Positions 26,766 to 34,662 of a DNA stretch of 64,000 bases are shown here, one piece after another. The notes beneath the pieces are model-generated. The model was not told the origin of the DNA, did no database searches, and was given only the letters and a program-made list of their open reading frames with translations. Numbering within the stretch: position 1 is the first letter of the stretch; every line of letters starts with the position of its first letter. The translations under genes were made by a program, and so were the position numbers. This DNA is from Saccharothrix syringae (lineage in GTDB: Bacteria; Actinomycetota; Actinomycetes; Mycobacteriales; Pseudonocardiaceae). The stretch spans positions 7,378,001-7,442,000 of the forward strand of contig NZ_CP034550.1 of NCBI RefSeq assembly GCF_009498035.1, written 5' to 3'.

Positions 26766-28094
26766 TCAGCTCCTTCCCCCGGTCAGGGCGGCGGCCAGCC
26801 GGCGGCCCGCGGCGGCCAGGGTCCCGGGCGGGGTGAAGCTGTAGGCCAGGCGCAGGCTCGGTGCGGCGGGCGTGCCGAACCGGGTGCCGCCCGCCAGGTG
26901 GACGCCTGCCCGCCCGGCGGCGGCCAGCAGGTCGGCCTCGGTGCGCCCGCCCCGCGAGGTCAGCCACAGGAAGAAACCGCCCGCGGGCAGCTCGAAACCG
27001 AGGTCGGCGGGCAGTCCGGCGCGCAGGGCGTCGGCCAGCGCGTCCCGCCGCGCCCGCAGCCGGCCGCGCAACCAGCCCAGGTGCCGGTCGTAGGCACCGG
27101 TGCGGATCAACTCGGCGACGGCCAGGGACGCGACGTGGTTCATCGAGCCGCCGCTGACGAAGACGCCCTGCGCCACCAGGGCGCGCACGAACTCCGGCGC
27201 GGCCAGCAGCCAGCCCAGGCGCAGGCCGGGCGCCAGGGTCTTGGAGAACGTGCGCAGCCGCACGACGCCGCGGTAGCCGGCCAGCCCGGCCAGCGAGCAC
27301 TCCACCGGGGTGCCGCCCAGCTCCAGGCCGGCGTAGGCGTCGTCCTCGACCACGAGCACGTCGTGCCGGGCCGCCACCGCCAGCAGCTCCCGCCTGCGCT
27401 CGGCGGGCACCAGCAGGCCGGTGGGGTTGTGGAAGGTCGGGGTGAGGCAGGCGAACGCGATCCGGCCCCCCGCGGCCCGTTCCGCGACCATCGCGTCGTG
27501 CAGCGCCCCGGGGTGCACGCCCTCGCCGTCCATCGCGACCGGGCGCAGCCGCAGGCCGCGGTCGGTGAGGATCCGGCGGCCGAAGTCGTAGCTGGTCTGC
27601 TCGACCAGCACCACGTCGCCGGGTGCCGCCAGCCGGGTCGCGAGCAGGTGCAGTGCGTGCGAGGTGCCCGCGGTGACCAGCACGTTGTCCGGGCCGCAGG
27701 CGTGCAGCTCGGCCTCGGCGGTCCTGGCGGCCAGCGCCGAGCGCAGGACCAGCGCGCCCTGGTCGGCGCCGTAGGACAGGGCGGCCGCGCCGAACTCGGT
27801 GAACGCCCGCTGGTAAGCCTCGGCGAGCAGGTCGACGGGCAGGAGGTCCGGGTCGAGGTAGCCGGGCCTGAGGTCGACCACGCCCGGCGGGGACACCGAC
27901 TGCACCACGCCGGGACGCCAGTGCCTGCGGTGCGACAGCGGACCGGCGGAACTCCCCGGAGCCGAGGAACCGCCAGAAGCCGAGGAACCGCCAGAAGCCG
28001 AGGAACCCCCGGACGCCGCCGGATCCCCGTAGCCCGCAGGACCTCCCGAGCCCGCGGCCTCCCCGGGCCCACCCCCGTCACCCGGCGCGGTCAT
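26766..28094 (-). CDS. mppQ: MppQ-like fold-type I aminotransferase
   Basis: 442 residues, a PLP aminotransferase. In enduracididine synthesis MppQ aminates the cyclic 2-ketoenduracididine to L-enduracididine. Visible: YGADQGALVLRSALA, TAGTSHALHLLA, FACLTPTFHNPTGLL, VVEDDAYAGLE and the PLP Lys in RTFSKTLAPGLRLGW. The start ATG overlaps the mppP stop as ATGA. The first ~55 residues are a low-complexity Gly/Ser stretch from an 18-bp repeat and are unlike the family, so they may be a recent insertion or the true start may be later (near LSHRRHWRPG). The order P-Q-R supports the call. Confidence 0.83.
   Translation of the reverse strand: MTAPGDGGGPGEAAGSGGPAGYGDPAASGGSSASGGSSASGGSSAPGSSAGPLSHRRHWRPGVVQSVSPPGVVDLRPGYLDPDLLPVDLLAEAYQRAFTEFGAAALSYGADQGALVLRSALAARTAEAELHACGPDNVLVTAGTSHALHLLATRLAAPGDVVLVEQTSYDFGRRILTDRGLRLRPVAMDGEGVHPGALHDAMVAERAAGGRIAFACLTPTFHNPTGLLVPAERRRELLAVAARHDVLVVEDDAYAGLELGGTPVECSLAGLAGYRGVVRLRTFSKTLAPGLRLGWLLAAPEFVRALVAQGVFVSGGSMNHVASLAVAELIRTGAYDRHLGWLRGRLRARRDALADALRAGLPADLGFELPAGGFFLWLTSRGGRTEADLLAAAGRAGVHLAGGTRFGTPAAPSLRLAYSFTPPGTLAAAGRRLAAALTGGRS
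27961..28008 (-). repeat. 18-bp in-frame tandem repeat in mppQ N-terminus
   Basis: About 2.6 copies of GCCGAGGAACCGCCAGAA (plus strand), encoding repeated SASGGS on the minus strand. Confidence 0.85.
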
Positions 28095-29254
28095 CGCCCC
28101 GGCAGCAGCACCGACCGCAGCGCCCGCGCACCGGCCAGCACCGACGACGTCGGCCGGGCCAGCGCGACGCGCAGGCCGTGCTCCCCCCGCGCGGGGTCGG
28201 CCCAGTGGAACTTCCGGCACGGCAGGGCGTGCACGCCGTGCTCGCGCAGCGCCGACCACACCTCCAAAGCCGAGCGCGCGCCCAGCTCGACCCGCTCCAC
28301 GCTTCCCCGCGAGTGCGGGTGCGGGAACCCGATCCCGGGCACGCCGGCCAACACCTCCCGCACCACCGCCCGGTTCCCGGCGATGAACCGGTGCAGCTCG
28401 GCCAACCCGCCACCGGCCGCGTCCTCGGCGAAGCGCCGGACCATCGACAGCACCAGCGGCGAGACGCCCAGCAGGATGTCGGAGTACACCTCGGACAGCG
28501 GCAGGCCGACCGGTTCCGGGAACACCAGCCAGCCGACCTTCAGCTCCAGGGTCGGCCACAGCTTCCCGGTGTCCTCGATGACCACCCAGCGGCAGCCGCT
28601 CCCGTCCAGCACCGCGTAGTGGTCGTACTGGGCCCTGGTGTCGAAGCCGCGGAAGGACGTGTCCAGGGCCAGCACCACGTCGTGCTCGGCGCACTGGGCG
28701 GCCAGGGCGCGCAACCGCTCCTCGGCCAGCACGCGCCCGGTCGGGTTGTTGGGCGTGGTGACGAAGACGCAGCCCACCGACCGGAGCACGGCCGGGTCGA
28801 GGTCGCCGCCGTGCAGCGCCTCCTCCTCCAGCGGTCGCAGCGCCAGACCGGCGCCGCGCAGGATGTCCGGGATGTTGTCGAACGTCGGGTGGATCAGCAG
28901 CGCGGTGTCGGCCACCGCCGCCAGCGACCTGGCGAAGATCTCCATGGCCACCGAGGACGAGTAGCAGCTCAGCACGCGGGTCGACGGCAACCGGTGCCCG
29001 TACTGGCCCAGCAGCTCGAAGTAGGTGCGGTACGCCTCCGCCTCCACCTCCTCCACGGGCCGCGCGAGCACGTCGGCCCACAGGGCCGGCAGTTCCCCGA
29101 CGATCCGGGACTGCCCCGGGGTCAGCTCCTGGCGGGCGTGCCCGTCGGCCAGGTTGACCGGGCTGCTCAGGGCCAGGTGCTCGAACTGGGTCAGGTTGCC
29201 GGGCACGGGGGTCGGCCGGGTGTGCGGCACGGCGGTCACCGGTACCCGCGTCAC
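28091..29254 (-). CDS. mppP: MppP-like PLP-dependent L-arginine hydroxylase/oxidase
   Basis: 387 residues. MppP oxidises L-arginine with O2, without a metal, to 2-oxo-4-hydroxy-5-guanidinovaleric acid, the first committed step to enduracididine. The match to the characterised Streptomyces enzyme is strong along its length: NLTQFEHLAL and NLADGHARQ (holding Thr22, Glu25 and Asp37, equivalent to Thr12, Glu15, Asp27), RVLSCYSSSVAMEI, VFVTTPNNPTGRVL, LDTSFRGFD and the PLP Lys231 in VIEDTGKLWPTL. The N-terminal motif that covers the active site is intact, so it should be an oxidase rather than a plain aminotransferase. GTG 29254 overlaps the flavin-reductase remnant as GTGA. Confidence 0.92.
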   Translation of the reverse strand: MTRVPVTAVPHTRPTPVPGNLTQFEHLALSSPVNLADGHARQELTPGQSRIVGELPALWADVLARPVEEVEAEAYRTYFELLGQYGHRLPSTRVLSCYSSSVAMEIFARSLAAVADTALLIHPTFDNIPDILRGAGLALRPLEEEALHGGDLDPAVLRSVGCVFVTTPNNPTGRVLAEERLRALAAQCAEHDVVLALDTSFRGFDTRAQYDHYAVLDGSGCRWVVIEDTGKLWPTLELKVGWLVFPEPVGLPLSEVYSDILLGVSPLVLSMVRRFAEDAAGGGLAELHRFIAGNRAVVREVLAGVPGIGFPHPHSRGSVERVELGARSALEVWSALREHGVHALPCRKFHWADPARGEHGLRVALARPTSSVLAGARALRSVLLPGR

Positions 29255-29430
29255 AGGACGGCCCACGACGAGCAGGTCGTGCCCCGCGCCCGCCCGCCGG
29301 GTCCCGCGGTGGTCACGGTGGTCACCCCGCCGGGGAACCCCGACATCGGCGGGCGGAACCGCGCCGGGTCCACCGCCGTCGCACTCGTCCCCCGGGCACC
29401 CAGCTCCGCTGCTGGATCCGTCATCGTCAT
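29251..29430 (-). pseudogene. truncated flavin-reductase N-terminus, coupled to mppP
   Basis: A 59-codon ORF with a good start (GGAAGG before ATG 29430). From about residue 20 it reads VDPARFRPPMSGFPGGVTTV and then GTTCSS, the N-terminal pattern of flavin-reductase-like FMN-binding proteins (FRxxMxxFPxGVxVVTT..G..xGxTCSS). It stops where that fold (about 160 residues) has barely begun. The stop overlaps mppP in a GTGA, so it now acts at most as a translated leader for mppP. Likely a deletion remnant. Confidence 0.6.
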
Positions 29431-29751
29431 GCGCCGCCTTCCACCAGGGCCGCCGGCTTCGCGCGGCGGGCCGCACTCCAGTCGAGCGGGCCGCCGACCA
29501 TCCCCGCCCCCTCGATCCGCACCGTCCTCGGGAGGACGGTGCGGATCGAGCCTCCCAAAACCACGGCCCGGCAGCCACATCCTTGAGCCACAGGTGAAAT
29601 TGGGCGTCGCGGTCACGAGCGCGGCCAGGTCGGCACCAACGGCACCCGGCGGAACCCGGCGGTGCCCGGCATCCCCGGACCGGCCGAACTCGCGGAAGAC
29701 GCTGCCAATGTCCTTGCGCTGCAACAAGATCTCACGACCGGACCGCCGGCG
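29431..29751. other. promoter region of the mpp operon with a long palindrome
   Basis: 321 bp without a convincing gene, upstream of the mpp operon and downstream of the DUF418 gene. It contains the 40-nt inverted repeat at 29511-29550. A frame open across it on the minus strand reads GSVFREFG and similar, without recognised homology. Confidence 0.4.
29511..29550. repeat. 40-nt near-perfect palindrome
   Basis: CTCGATCCGCACCGTCCTC, two G, then its exact complement: a 19-bp stem with a 2-nt centre. It lies 201 bp past the DUF418 stop and 81 bp before the remnant start. It could be a terminator (no U-tract), a large operator or a mobile-element trace. Confidence 0.85.
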
Positions 29752-30915
29752 CTACGACCGGTACACCAGGCGCCGCAGCACCGCCTCGGCCGGTCCGGGC
29801 CGCCCGCGCCGGTCGAGCCACCGGGCGCCCAGCACGGTCGCGAGCCAGACCGCGAACGCGACGACCAGCGCGGTCACCGTGCTCCCGCCGAGGGACAGCG
29901 CGAAGGGCGCCAGCAGGACGAGCCAGGCCACCGACTGGACCAGGTAGCCCGACAGGGACCGCCGCCCCAGGGCCGCCAGGGCGCCGACCACCGGACCCGG
30001 CCGGGCGACCCGCAGGGCGGCCAGGCCGAACAGGGCCGCGTACCCGGGCCCGGCGAACATCCCGCTCGCGCCGTGGAGCAGCAGCGCCAGGCCGGCGGTC
30101 GACTCGTCCACGCGCAGCCACCCCGCGCCGACCAGGGCGGCCGGCAGACCGCCGACCACGGCGACGCCGAGGCCGACGACGGCGGTCCGGCCGAGCAGCG
30201 CGCGGTGCCGCGCCGGTTCCTCCAGGACGCGGCGGCGGGCCGCCCACATGCCCAACCAGGCGATGATGACGAACGGCAGCACGGTCAGCGTGTGCACCGG
30301 CCACTCGGCGAGGCGGTCCACCAGGGACGTCCCGTAGTCCGGCGCGGCCAGGGAGTCGACGCGGCCCACCGGCAGCGGCGCCGCGCCGTCCCCGGACAGG
30401 CCGCCGACCACGATCGCGCCGAGGACCGCCACTTCGACCGCCGACAGCGCCCAGAGCACCAGCACGACCCGGTGGAACCGGTCGCCGCGGCGCAGCAGCA
30501 CCAGCGTCATCACCAGGCCGGTGATGCCGTAGGCGCCGAGGAAGTCGCCGTAGTACAGCAGGGTGGCGTGCACGGCGCCGAAGGCGATCAGCCAGAGGTT
30601 GCGGCGCACCAGCACCGCGCGGACCCGCCCCGGTGACGCGCCGGAGGACTCCTGGCGGCGGGCGAGCTGGACGATCCCGTAGCCGAACATCACCGCGAAC
30701 ACCGGGTAGCCGCGGGCGTGCACGAGTTCCAGCAGCAGGAAGTTGAGGCCCCGGTCCAGGCCCGCGGGCGTGGTGTCGAGGCCCGGTTCGCCGGCGAAGG
30801 CGACGCCCGCGGCGTTGGCCAGGGCGATGATCAGCAGCATCGCCCCGCGAGCCAGGTCCGGGACCAGCGCGCGGTCGGCGCGCCGGACCGGACCCGGTGC
30901 CACATCAGTGCTCAT
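29752..30915 (-). CDS. DUF418-family membrane protein
   Basis: 387 residues from ATG 30915 (GGGGGAG upstream) with about nine to ten membrane helices. The family pattern is visible: DLARGAMLLIIALANAAGV at the N-terminus, ARGYPVFAVMFGYGIVQL, LIAFGAVHATLLYYGDFLGAYG, and the C-terminal LGRRSLSGYLVQS typical of DUF418. The role of the family is unknown; it resembles acyltransferase-3-like membrane proteins. It is divergent from a TetR regulator whose likely operator lies in the shared promoter, so it is probably repressed by it. Confidence 0.82.
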   Translation of the reverse strand: MSTDVAPGPVRRADRALVPDLARGAMLLIIALANAAGVAFAGEPGLDTTPAGLDRGLNFLLLELVHARGYPVFAVMFGYGIVQLARRQESSGASPGRVRAVLVRRNLWLIAFGAVHATLLYYGDFLGAYGITGLVMTLVLLRRGDRFHRVVLVLWALSAVEVAVLGAIVVGGLSGDGAAPLPVGRVDSLAAPDYGTSLVDRLAEWPVHTLTVLPFVIIAWLGMWAARRRVLEEPARHRALLGRTAVVGLGVAVVGGLPAALVGAGWLRVDESTAGLALLLHGASGMFAGPGYAALFGLAALRVARPGPVVGALAALGRRSLSGYLVQSVAWLVLLAPFALSLGGSTVTALVVAFAVWLATVLGARWLDRRGRPGPAEAVLRRLVYRS

Positions 30916-30929
30916 GTCTCCCCCAAGAC

Positions 30930-31013
30930 TAAGTTTCACCGACAAAGTATCACAGACAAACTAATGCCGTCTGGCACAATGGCGGCCGATCTTGCGAGCC
31001 TGGACGAGGAGCC
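30930..31013. promoter_or_regulatory. divergent promoter with likely TetR operator
   Basis: An AT-rich segment between DUF418 and tetR starts. AGTTTcaccgacaaagtat at 30932 begins an interval ending in AAACT at 30962, giving inverted AGTTT/AAACT ends, and GACAAA occurs twice (30941, 30955). This pattern suits a TetR-family operator overlapping both promoters. Confidence 0.5.
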
Positions 31014-31778
31014 ATGACCAGCGAGGACGTTCCGGCGCCGCTGCGCCGGCTGTGGCGGGTGTCGGAGCCCTCGCGCCTCGGGCGGCCCGCGGCGCTCGAC
31101 GTCGACCAGGTCGTCGCCGCGGCGGTGGCGATCGCCGACCGGGACGGGCTCGACGGCGTGACGCTGCCCAAGGTGGCCCGGGCGCTCGGCTTCACCGGGA
31201 TGTCGCTCTACCGGCACGTCGGCTCGAAGGACGAACTGCTCGCGCTCATGGCCGACGCCGCACTGGGGCTCCCGCCGGACCTCGCCGGCGACGACTGGCG
31301 CGCCGGGCTGCGCGACTGGGCCTTCGCGCAGCGCGCCGTGCTGCGGCGCAGGCTGTGGCTGACCCGGGTGCCCCGGTCCGGACCGCCGTCGGGCCCCCAC
31401 CAGGTCGCGTGGATGGAGGCCGCCCTGGCGGTCCTGGCCCGCACCGGCCTCGACTGGGCGCACAAGGTGGGCATCCTGTCGCTGGTCAGCGGCTACGTGC
31501 TCCAGTCGGTGCGGCAGCACGCCGAGCTGGCCGGTGGCCGGGCCGCGGCGCAGGAGCAGGGGCAGGCGCAGGGCCAGGCCGAGGCCGAGCGCGACTACGG
31601 CCGCGCCCTGGCCCGGCTCGTCGACCCCGGGCGGTTCCCCGAGACCGCCCGGCTGTTCGCCTCGACCGTGTTCGAGGCGACGCCGCCGGACACCCCGGAC
31701 GAGGTGGTCGACGACGCCGACTTCGCCCTGGGCCTGGACATCGTCCTCGACGGCGTGGCCGCCCGGGTCGGCGGCTGA
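31014..31778 (+). CDS. TetR-family transcriptional regulator
   Basis: 254 residues. The N-terminal helix-turn-helix is clear: VVAAAVAIADRDGLDGVTLP, VARALGFTGMSLYRHVGSK, then DELLALMADAAL. The C-terminal ligand domain is of the larger TetR_C_1-like type with WRAGLRDWAFAQRAVLRRR. A Gln/Ala repeat (QEQGQAQGQAEAE) sits in a late loop. ATG 31014 has GAGGAG 6 nt upstream. Probably a local repressor of the divergent DUF418 gene. Ligand unknown. Confidence 0.9.
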   Translation: MTSEDVPAPLRRLWRVSEPSRLGRPAALDVDQVVAAAVAIADRDGLDGVTLPKVARALGFTGMSLYRHVGSKDELLALMADAALGLPPDLAGDDWRAGLRDWAFAQRAVLRRRLWLTRVPRSGPPSGPHQVAWMEAALAVLARTGLDWAHKVGILSLVSGYVLQSVRQHAELAGGRAAAQEQGQAQGQAEAERDYGRALARLVDPGRFPETARLFASTVFEATPPDTPDEVVDDADFALGLDIVLDGVAARVGG

Positions 31779-31880
31779 CGGGCGCTCGGCGCGGCGTCGG
31801 GAACCGGCGCGGGGCGGGGCTCAGGGCACTGCCCGCGGCGACGGCACCCCTCCGCACCGGCGAGCCCCACCCCGAACAGG

Positions 31881-31919
31881 CCGGAGGGCGCGCCCCGGAC
31901 CCCGGGACGCGCCCTCCGG
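31881..31919. terminator. bidirectional hairpin terminator
   Basis: CCGGAGGGCGCGCCCCGG and CCGGGACGCGCCCTCCGG form an 18-bp stem with one mismatch and a 3-nt loop, between convergent tetR and the metalloprotease. Confidence 0.75.
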
Positions 31920-31924
31920 TCGAC

Positions 31925-33793
31925 TCAGCCGGTCCCGCGGACGAACGCCCACGCGGTGCGGTTGACGGTGTCCTCGGTGCCGGTGAAGCCCTCCCCGGGG
32001 TTCAGCCGCTCCTCGACGAAGTCGAGGTCCGGGTCGTCGGCCGTGCCGCCGACGCCGTCGGGGCCGACCGCGAACATCACGGCCGGGTCGCCGCCCGGGT
32101 CCATGATGCCCTTGACGTCGTTGAGCAGGTCGGTGTGCCAGCTGCCCGAGATGTGCCCGGCCTCGTGGCTGGTGATGTTGCCGACCGCGCGGCCGATGAA
32201 CGCCACCCGGTCGCTGCCCGGACCGAGGTAGGAGTTGAGCGAGATCTGCGGCCCGGCGGGCGAGCTGATCTCGTCGAGCAGCACCAGCGCGGTCTCCTCG
32301 CGGCCGAAGTTGCCCGCGTCGATGGACTGGGCGATGCCGACGGTCGGGATGCCGGACTCGGCGATCGTGCCGCCGACGACCACCCGGCTCACGTTCGGCT
32401 GCCCCCATGGGTCGGCGTGGTCGCGGCTGTTGAGGATGCGCAGCGCGAACCTCGGGTTGGTGCCCTTGGCGAGCATGTCCCGCTCCAGGTTCTCCCGCAC
32501 GGTCGCGGTGATCGCGGTGATCAGCGCGCGCTCGTCCCGCGCGGTCAGCCCCCACCTCGGCAGGAAGGCCGACAGCGGCGACAGGTCCCGCAGGCCGCCG
32601 CCCGTGCCGAAGACCGCGGTGTTGACCCGGGCGCCGTCGAAGTCCAGGAAGATCGTGTGCACGGAGCCGCGGGGCGCGGTCTCCGTGCCGGGGCGGAACG
32701 CCTCCAGCTTCACGTCGTACGCGCCCTCGCCCGCCTCGACGCCGAGCAGGTAGCGGCCGGCGCGCGGTGCCACGAAGTCCACCACCGCGTTGCCGCCGCC
32801 GGGCATCGGCGAGTCGAAGGCGAAGATGGCGGTGAGGTCCTGGCTGGAGCCGAACACCTCGCGGCCCGCCGGGTCGAGCACCGCCAGCCGCGTCCCACCG
32901 CCGGACACGGACGCGCCGAGCACGTCGCCCGCGCGCAGGTCGAACGAGTAGTAGTCGAGGTCCCCGCCGCGCCTGCCGCTGTTGATCGTCAGCTGGTAGG
33001 GGCCCTCGGTGAGCACGCCGCCGCCGGTGCCGGGCGTCTTCGGGTCGGTCGGCAGCCCGACCGGGTCCGAGCCCACCATCAGGTAGAAGTCCCGGTTGGG
33101 CGGCGGGGTGATGGTGAGCGCGGCGTCGGGCGAACCGGCCGACTCGCTGCTGAGCGTCCACAGGTTGCCGTCGACGTCGAACAGCGCCAGGAAGGTGTCG
33201 AGGCCACCGGTCGGCGTCGCGGTGCGGGCGCTGAACGTCGCGCCGTCGGGACCGCTGTTGAACCGGTAGAAGTCGACGTCGCCGGTGCCGTCGCCGGCGC
33301 TGCCGTACGGCCCGTCGCCGATGGTGCCGCTGGCGCGGACGGCCTGCCCGCCGCCGACCAGGCCGGTGTCGCCCGCCTGGCCGATGGAGTCGTTGGGCTC
33401 CGCGAGCGGCGGCAGCACCGGGATCGTCTCGTCGAACTTGAGGTCACCGGTGAGCGCGACCTTCGAGTTGGTGCCGCGGCCGGTGCCGAAGCCCGCGATG
33501 TGCTCGGCCGTCGCCGGGGTGTCGTTGGCGCCGTTGGTGCCGGCCGCCTCCTCCTCCCGGTACGGCAGGGCGGCCTGCGCGGTGACCCGCTGCAGCCGCG
33601 CCCGCACCTTGGCCTCGCGGTCGCGGACGACCTCGGCCCAGTCGACCCCCGCCGGCTTCGACGGGAACATGAGCAGCGGGTCGGGTTGGATCATCGGGAC
33701 TGCCTGCGGCTCCGGCGCGGCGACGGCCTGGCCACCCAACAGCAGCGTGAGGGCCGTCCCGGTCGCGAGCACGCCGAGCAAGCGCTTTTCCAT
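31925..33793 (-). CDS. secreted metzincin-like zinc metalloprotease
   Basis: 622 residues with a signal peptide (1-25). The N-terminal half has two beta-rich segments resembling bacterial pre-peptidase C-terminal (PPC) domains (DVDFYRFNSGPDG, DLDYYSFDLRAGD). The C-terminal half begins at VHTIFLDFDGA and carries TSHEAGHISGSWHTD, matching HExxHxxGxxH of metzincins, followed by a Met-turn-like KGIMDPGG. The three His would bind zinc and Glu is the general base. It acts outside the cell. ATG 33793 has GGGGGGAG upstream. Substrate unknown. Confidence 0.8.
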   Translation of the reverse strand: MEKRLLGVLATGTALTLLLGGQAVAAPEPQAVPMIQPDPLLMFPSKPAGVDWAEVVRDREAKVRARLQRVTAQAALPYREEEAAGTNGANDTPATAEHIAGFGTGRGTNSKVALTGDLKFDETIPVLPPLAEPNDSIGQAGDTGLVGGGQAVRASGTIGDGPYGSAGDGTGDVDFYRFNSGPDGATFSARTATPTGGLDTFLALFDVDGNLWTLSSESAGSPDAALTITPPPNRDFYLMVGSDPVGLPTDPKTPGTGGGVLTEGPYQLTINSGRRGGDLDYYSFDLRAGDVLGASVSGGGTRLAVLDPAGREVFGSSQDLTAIFAFDSPMPGGGNAVVDFVAPRAGRYLLGVEAGEGAYDVKLEAFRPGTETAPRGSVHTIFLDFDGARVNTAVFGTGGGLRDLSPLSAFLPRWGLTARDERALITAITATVRENLERDMLAKGTNPRFALRILNSRDHADPWGQPNVSRVVVGGTIAESGIPTVGIAQSIDAGNFGREETALVLLDEISSPAGPQISLNSYLGPGSDRVAFIGRAVGNITSHEAGHISGSWHTDLLNDVKGIMDPGGDPAVMFAVGPDGVGGTADDPDLDFVEERLNPGEGFTGTEDTVNRTAWAFVRGTG

Positions 33794-33961
33794 GCGTTCT
33801 CCCCCCTGGGTTCGCGGACGTCCAGGAAACCGTTGGCGCGCGGCCGGGGGGCGTGGTTCGGGTGACGTTGGTCTGTTCGTGCCGGCTTTTGGTGCGGACC
33901 ACGCAGCGGCGGGTGGGGCGTTCGGCGGCTTCGCCGGGGCCGGTCGGCGCCCGCCGGGTCT

Positions 33962-34654
33962 TCAGCAGGTGCCGCCGAGGGCGCCGGGCACCGAGCGCAG
34001 CGCGTCGTACCAGGCGGCGGCCATCTTGCGGTAGCCGTCCGCGTTGGGGTGGATCTCGTCGGGCAGGTCGGTTTCGGGCACCACCGGGTGCATGTCGACC
34101 AGGTGGACCTTCCGGCCCGCGGCGGCCTCCCGCCGGACGATGCCGGGGATCGCCGCGTTGTAGGCGCGCACGGCCTCGTCGGCGAAGCCGATCGGGATGA
34201 TGGTGGCGACAAACAGGTCGGCGTCGGGCGCCTCGGTGGTGATGCGGTCGACGAGCGCGGACAGCCGTCGGGGGGCGCCGGCGGGGTCGTCGCCGTAGAT
34301 GTCGTTGGTGCCGATGTGCAGCAGGACCACCCGCGGCGCGTGGGTGCGCAGCCAGCCGGTCACCTCCGCGTCGACCTCGGCGACGGTCCACGCCGTGTGG
34401 CCCTCGTGGTCGCGGTCGCCCAGGCTGCTCGGGCCGTTGGCGGCCGAGCCGACGAAGTCGACGGCGCAGCCGTCCGCCACGAGCCGCCGCCACAGGTCGA
34501 CCCGGTAGCCGCCGGGCACGGCGGCGCCGTCGGTGATCGAGTCGCCCAGGGGCATCACGCGGGTGGGCTGCCGGTGGGACGGGGTCCCGGCGGCGCACGC
34601 GGCCGTCAGCAGCGCCGCGGCGACCGCGGCGGTGAGCGCCCTCCCCGTCGACAC
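33962..34654 (-). CDS. SGNH/GDSL-family lipoprotein esterase
   Basis: 230 residues. The N-terminus AAVAAALLTAACAAG ends in a lipobox (L-T-A-A-C), so it should be membrane-anchored outside. SGNH blocks: PLGDSITDG (Ser), VVLLHIGTNDIYGDD (Asn) and LPDEIHPNADGY (Asp/His). The family deacylates sugars or lipids; next to the CBM2 genes it may act on acetylated plant polysaccharide. GTG 34654 is 8 bp after the kinase stop, so it is probably translated with the kinase. Confidence 0.82.
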   Translation of the reverse strand: MSTGRALTAAVAAALLTAACAAGTPSHRQPTRVMPLGDSITDGAAVPGGYRVDLWRRLVADGCAVDFVGSAANGPSSLGDRDHEGHTAWTVAEVDAEVTGWLRTHAPRVVLLHIGTNDIYGDDPAGAPRRLSALVDRITTEAPDADLFVATIIPIGFADEAVRAYNAAIPGIVRREAAAGRKVHLVDMHPVVPETDLPDEIHPNADGYRKMAAAWYDALRSVPGALGGTC

Positions 34655-34662
34655 CGGACCGC

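Noticed and set aside
27140..28081. Separate Thr/Ser/Arg-rich gene inside mppQ
   Set aside because: Alternate frame of mppQ with Trp/Arg/Pro bias of a shadow frame.
29511..29550. Insertion-sequence terminal repeat
   Set aside because: No transposase remnant or second copy is visible nearby; a terminator or operator is simpler.
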